A stretch of DNA of 64,000 nt from contig NZ_MPKW01000018.1 of NCBI RefSeq assembly GCF_009729415.1, positions 248,001 through 312,000 on the forward strand. Direction: 5' to 3'. This document shows, piece by piece, positions 62,330 to 64,000 of the stretch. Each line of letters begins with the position of its first letter. Positions within the stretch are counted from its first letter, which is position 1. The DNA comes from Mycolicibacterium sp. CBMA 234. Lineage in GTDB: Bacteria; Actinomycetota; Actinomycetes; Mycobacteriales; Mycobacteriaceae. The notes under the pieces were generated by a model, which searched no databases, had not been told where the DNA came from, and saw only the letters and a list, made by a program, of their open reading frames with translations. A program made the translations under genes and the position numbers.

Positions 62330-64000
62330 GTCGGCTTCGGCGGCCGGGACCGCTGAATCATCGGTGACGCCCATTGAGCCGGGTCCGCAGCTGCGTGACT
62401 TCGCGGCGGGCCTGGAGTTCACCCTGGATGAATTTCAGACCAAGGCCTGCGTGGCGCTTGAGGACGGCCGCGGCGTCCTGGTGTGCGCCCCGACCGGTGC
62501 CGGCAAGACCGTCGTCGGCGAGTTCGCCGTGCATCTGGCGCTCGCCGCCGGCCGAAAGTGTTTCTATACGACGCCCATCAAGGCGCTGAGCAACCAGAAG
62601 CACAACGACCTCGTCGCCCGCTACGGGCCCGAACGCATCGGCCTGCTCACCGGGGACCAGGCCATCAACGGCGACGCCGACATCGTGGTGATGACCACCG
62701 AAGTGCTGCGCAACATGCTGTACGCCGATTCGCATGCGCTGCACGGGCTTGCCTACGTCGTGATGGACGAGGTGCACTTCCTGGCCGACCGGATGCGCGG
62801 CGCGGTGTGGGAGGAAGTCATCCTGCACCTGCCCGAAGAGGTCCGGCTGGTCAGCCTGTCGGCGACGGTGAGCAATGCCGAGGAGTTCGGCGGCTGGATT
62901 CAGACGGTCCGCGGCGACACAACGGTCGTGGTCGACGAGCATCGTCCGGTGCCGCTGTGGCAGCACATGCTGGTGGGCAAGCGGCTCTTCGACCTGTTCG
63001 ACCTGTCGAAGGGATCGCCGACCGGCAAAGGCAAGTCGCGCGTCGACCCCGAGCTGCTGCGGCACATCGCGCACCGTCGCGAAGCAGACCGAATGATGGA
63101 CTGGCAGCCGCGTGGCCGCGGCCGGGACGGGCATCGCGGTCGGCCTGCCATGTACCGGCCGCCGAGCCGCCCCGACGTCATCGGCACGCTGGATCAGGCC
63201 GGGCTGCTGCCGGCCATCACCTTCGTGTTTTCGCGCGCCGGATGTGACGCCGCGGTCAAGCAGTGTCTGCGATCAGCGGTGCGGCTGACCAACAAGGCGG
63301 AACGCGACCGGATCGCCGAGGTCGTCGACCGGCGCTGTGCCGACCTGGCCGAGTCCGACCTCGTGGTGCTCGACTATCACGAGTGGCGCGAAGGCCTGCT
63401 GCGCGGCCTGGCGGCCCACCACGCCGGGCTGCTGCCGGTGTTCCGGCACACTGTCGAGGAGCTGTTCACCGCAGGTCTGGTCAAGGCCGTATTCGCTACG
63501 GAGACACTGGCTTTGGGTATCAACATGCCCGCTCGCACCGTGGTGCTGGAACGACTGGTCAAGTACAACGGCGAACAGCACGCTCCGCTGACGCCGGGGG
63601 AGTACACCCAGCTCACCGGCCGGGCCGGGCGCCGCGGCATCGACGTCGAGGGCCACGCCGTCGTGCTGTGGCACGCCACCGACGAGATGGCCGACCCGGC
63701 GCAGGTCGCCGGGCTCGCGTCCACCCGTACCTTCCCGCTGCGCAGCTCGTTCGCGCCGTCGTACAACATGACCATCAACCTGGTGCAGCACATGACGCCG
63801 GTGGCGGCGCACCGACTGCTGGAGCAGTCGTTTGCGCAGTACCAGGCTGACCGGTCGGTGACCGGACTGGTGCGGGGCATCAAGCGCGGGGAGCGCATGC
63901 TCGCCGAGATCGCCGCTGAGCAGGGTGAGAACTGGGAATCCGTGCTGGAGTACACCCGGCTGCGGGTGAGCATCTCTGACCGTGAACGCGCACAATCCCG
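62313..64000 (+). CDS. helY: ATP-dependent RNA/DNA helicase HelY (partial, N-terminal 562 codons)
   Basis: A Ski2/Mtr4-like DExH helicase; the gene runs off the right edge. Motifs in order: Q-like [11 protein letters not shown] near 39, Walker [15 protein letters not shown] near 58, Ia [16 protein letters not shown] box [14 protein letters not shown] near 150, [14 protein letters not shown], and in the second RecA domain [20 protein letters not shown] and [20 protein letters not shown]. The ATG at 62313 lies inside the end of tatC (17-base overlap), so helY is probably translated by coupling with tatC. Function in RNA or DNA processing is inferred. Confidence 0.93.
   Translation, partial: MTTPPESASAAGTAESSVTPIEPGPQLRDFAAGLEFTLDEFQTKACVALEDGRGVLVCAPTGAGKTVVGEFAVHLALAAGRKCFYTTPIKALSNQKHNDLVARYGPERIGLLTGDQAINGDADIVVMTTEVLRNMLYADSHALHGLAYVVMDEVHFLADRMRGAVWEEVILHLPEEVRLVSLSATVSNAEEFGGWIQTVRGDTTVVVDEHRPVPLWQHMLVGKRLFDLFDLSKGSPTGKGKSRVDPELLRHIAHRREADRMMDWQPRGRGRDGHRGRPAMYRPPSRPDVIGTLDQAGLLPAITFVFSRAGCDAAVKQCLRSAVRLTNKAERDRIAEVVDRRCADLAESDLVVLDYHEWREGLLRGLAAHHAGLLPVFRHTVEELFTAGLVKAVFATETLALGINMPARTVVLERLVKYNGEQHAPLTPGEYTQLTGRAGRRGIDVEGHAVVLWHATDEMADPAQVAGLASTRTFPLRSSFAPSYNMTINLVQHMTPVAAHRLLEQSFAQYQADRSVTGLVRGIKRGERMLAEIAAEQGENWESVLEYTRLRVSISDRERAQS

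Overview
The window is about 64 kb of GC-rich actinobacterial DNA. Gene content and order point to a non-tuberculous Mycobacterium/Mycolicibacterium. The core runs metH, hisE-hisG, a DUF4126 membrane gene, a RecB-type nuclease, trmI, a DUF503 gene, an lppK-like lipoprotein, mpa, an Rv2113-like membrane gene, dop, pup-prcB-prcA, pafA, pafB-pafC, tatA-tatC, helY. As recalled, this matches the Rv2124c to Rv2092c backbone of M. tuberculosis. The PE/PPE genes found there are missing, and several accessory blocks are inserted instead. No rRNA, tRNA, CRISPR array, insertion sequence or phage gene was seen.

Layout: (1) 1-10.8 kb: the metH tail, a HAD phosphatase, a GlcP-like sugar permease, a secreted alanine-rich protein, a membrane-anchored ECF sigma factor with a truncated paralogue beside it, a small secreted protein, hisE-hisG, a flavin disulfide reductase-like enzyme, and an ArsR/SRPBCC/flavodoxin operon. 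(2) 10.8-24.1 kb: a large secreted alpha/beta hydrolase, a thioesterase, tRNA and DNA metabolism genes, two MTB12-like secreted proteins, and the first half of the Pup-proteasome system. (3) 24.1-45.8 kb: an amine-catabolism island. It holds TetR/aguB/aguA (agmatine to putrescine), a copper amine oxidase and an aldehyde dehydrogenase (putrescine-type amines to GABA-type acids), gabT-gabD (GABA to succinate), a short NAD-glutamate dehydrogenase, an APC permease, a universal stress protein and a PucR regulator. An unassigned ATP-grasp ligase plus NylB-like hydrolase pair sits inside it. (4) 45.8-54.4 kb: an MmpL/MmpS exporter divergent from a thiol/sulfide redox operon (Rv2466c-like DsbA protein, Cys-rich mini-protein, SQR-like flavoprotein, CsoR/CstR-family repressor), then a Tat-exported cupin, a small secreted protein and an alpha/beta hydrolase/TetR pair. 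(5) 54.4-64 kb: pafA, an inserted sulfotransferase/DUF1214-like/TetR block, pafB-pafC, tatA-tatC and the start of helY, which runs off the window.

The proteasome genes form a pupylation pathway: Dop deamidates the C-terminal Gln of Pup, PafA ligates Pup to proteins, Mpa unfolds them and PrcBA degrades them. PafBC are DNA-damage-linked regulators. The accessory genes separate prcA from pafA by about 30 kb and pafA from pafB by about 3 kb. Four ATACCC-N4-GGGTAT palindromes tie the MmpS/MmpL promoter to the sulfide/persulfide-type operon and its repressor; this is the most distinctive candidate system here. The second is the ATP-grasp/NylB-like pair inside the amine island.
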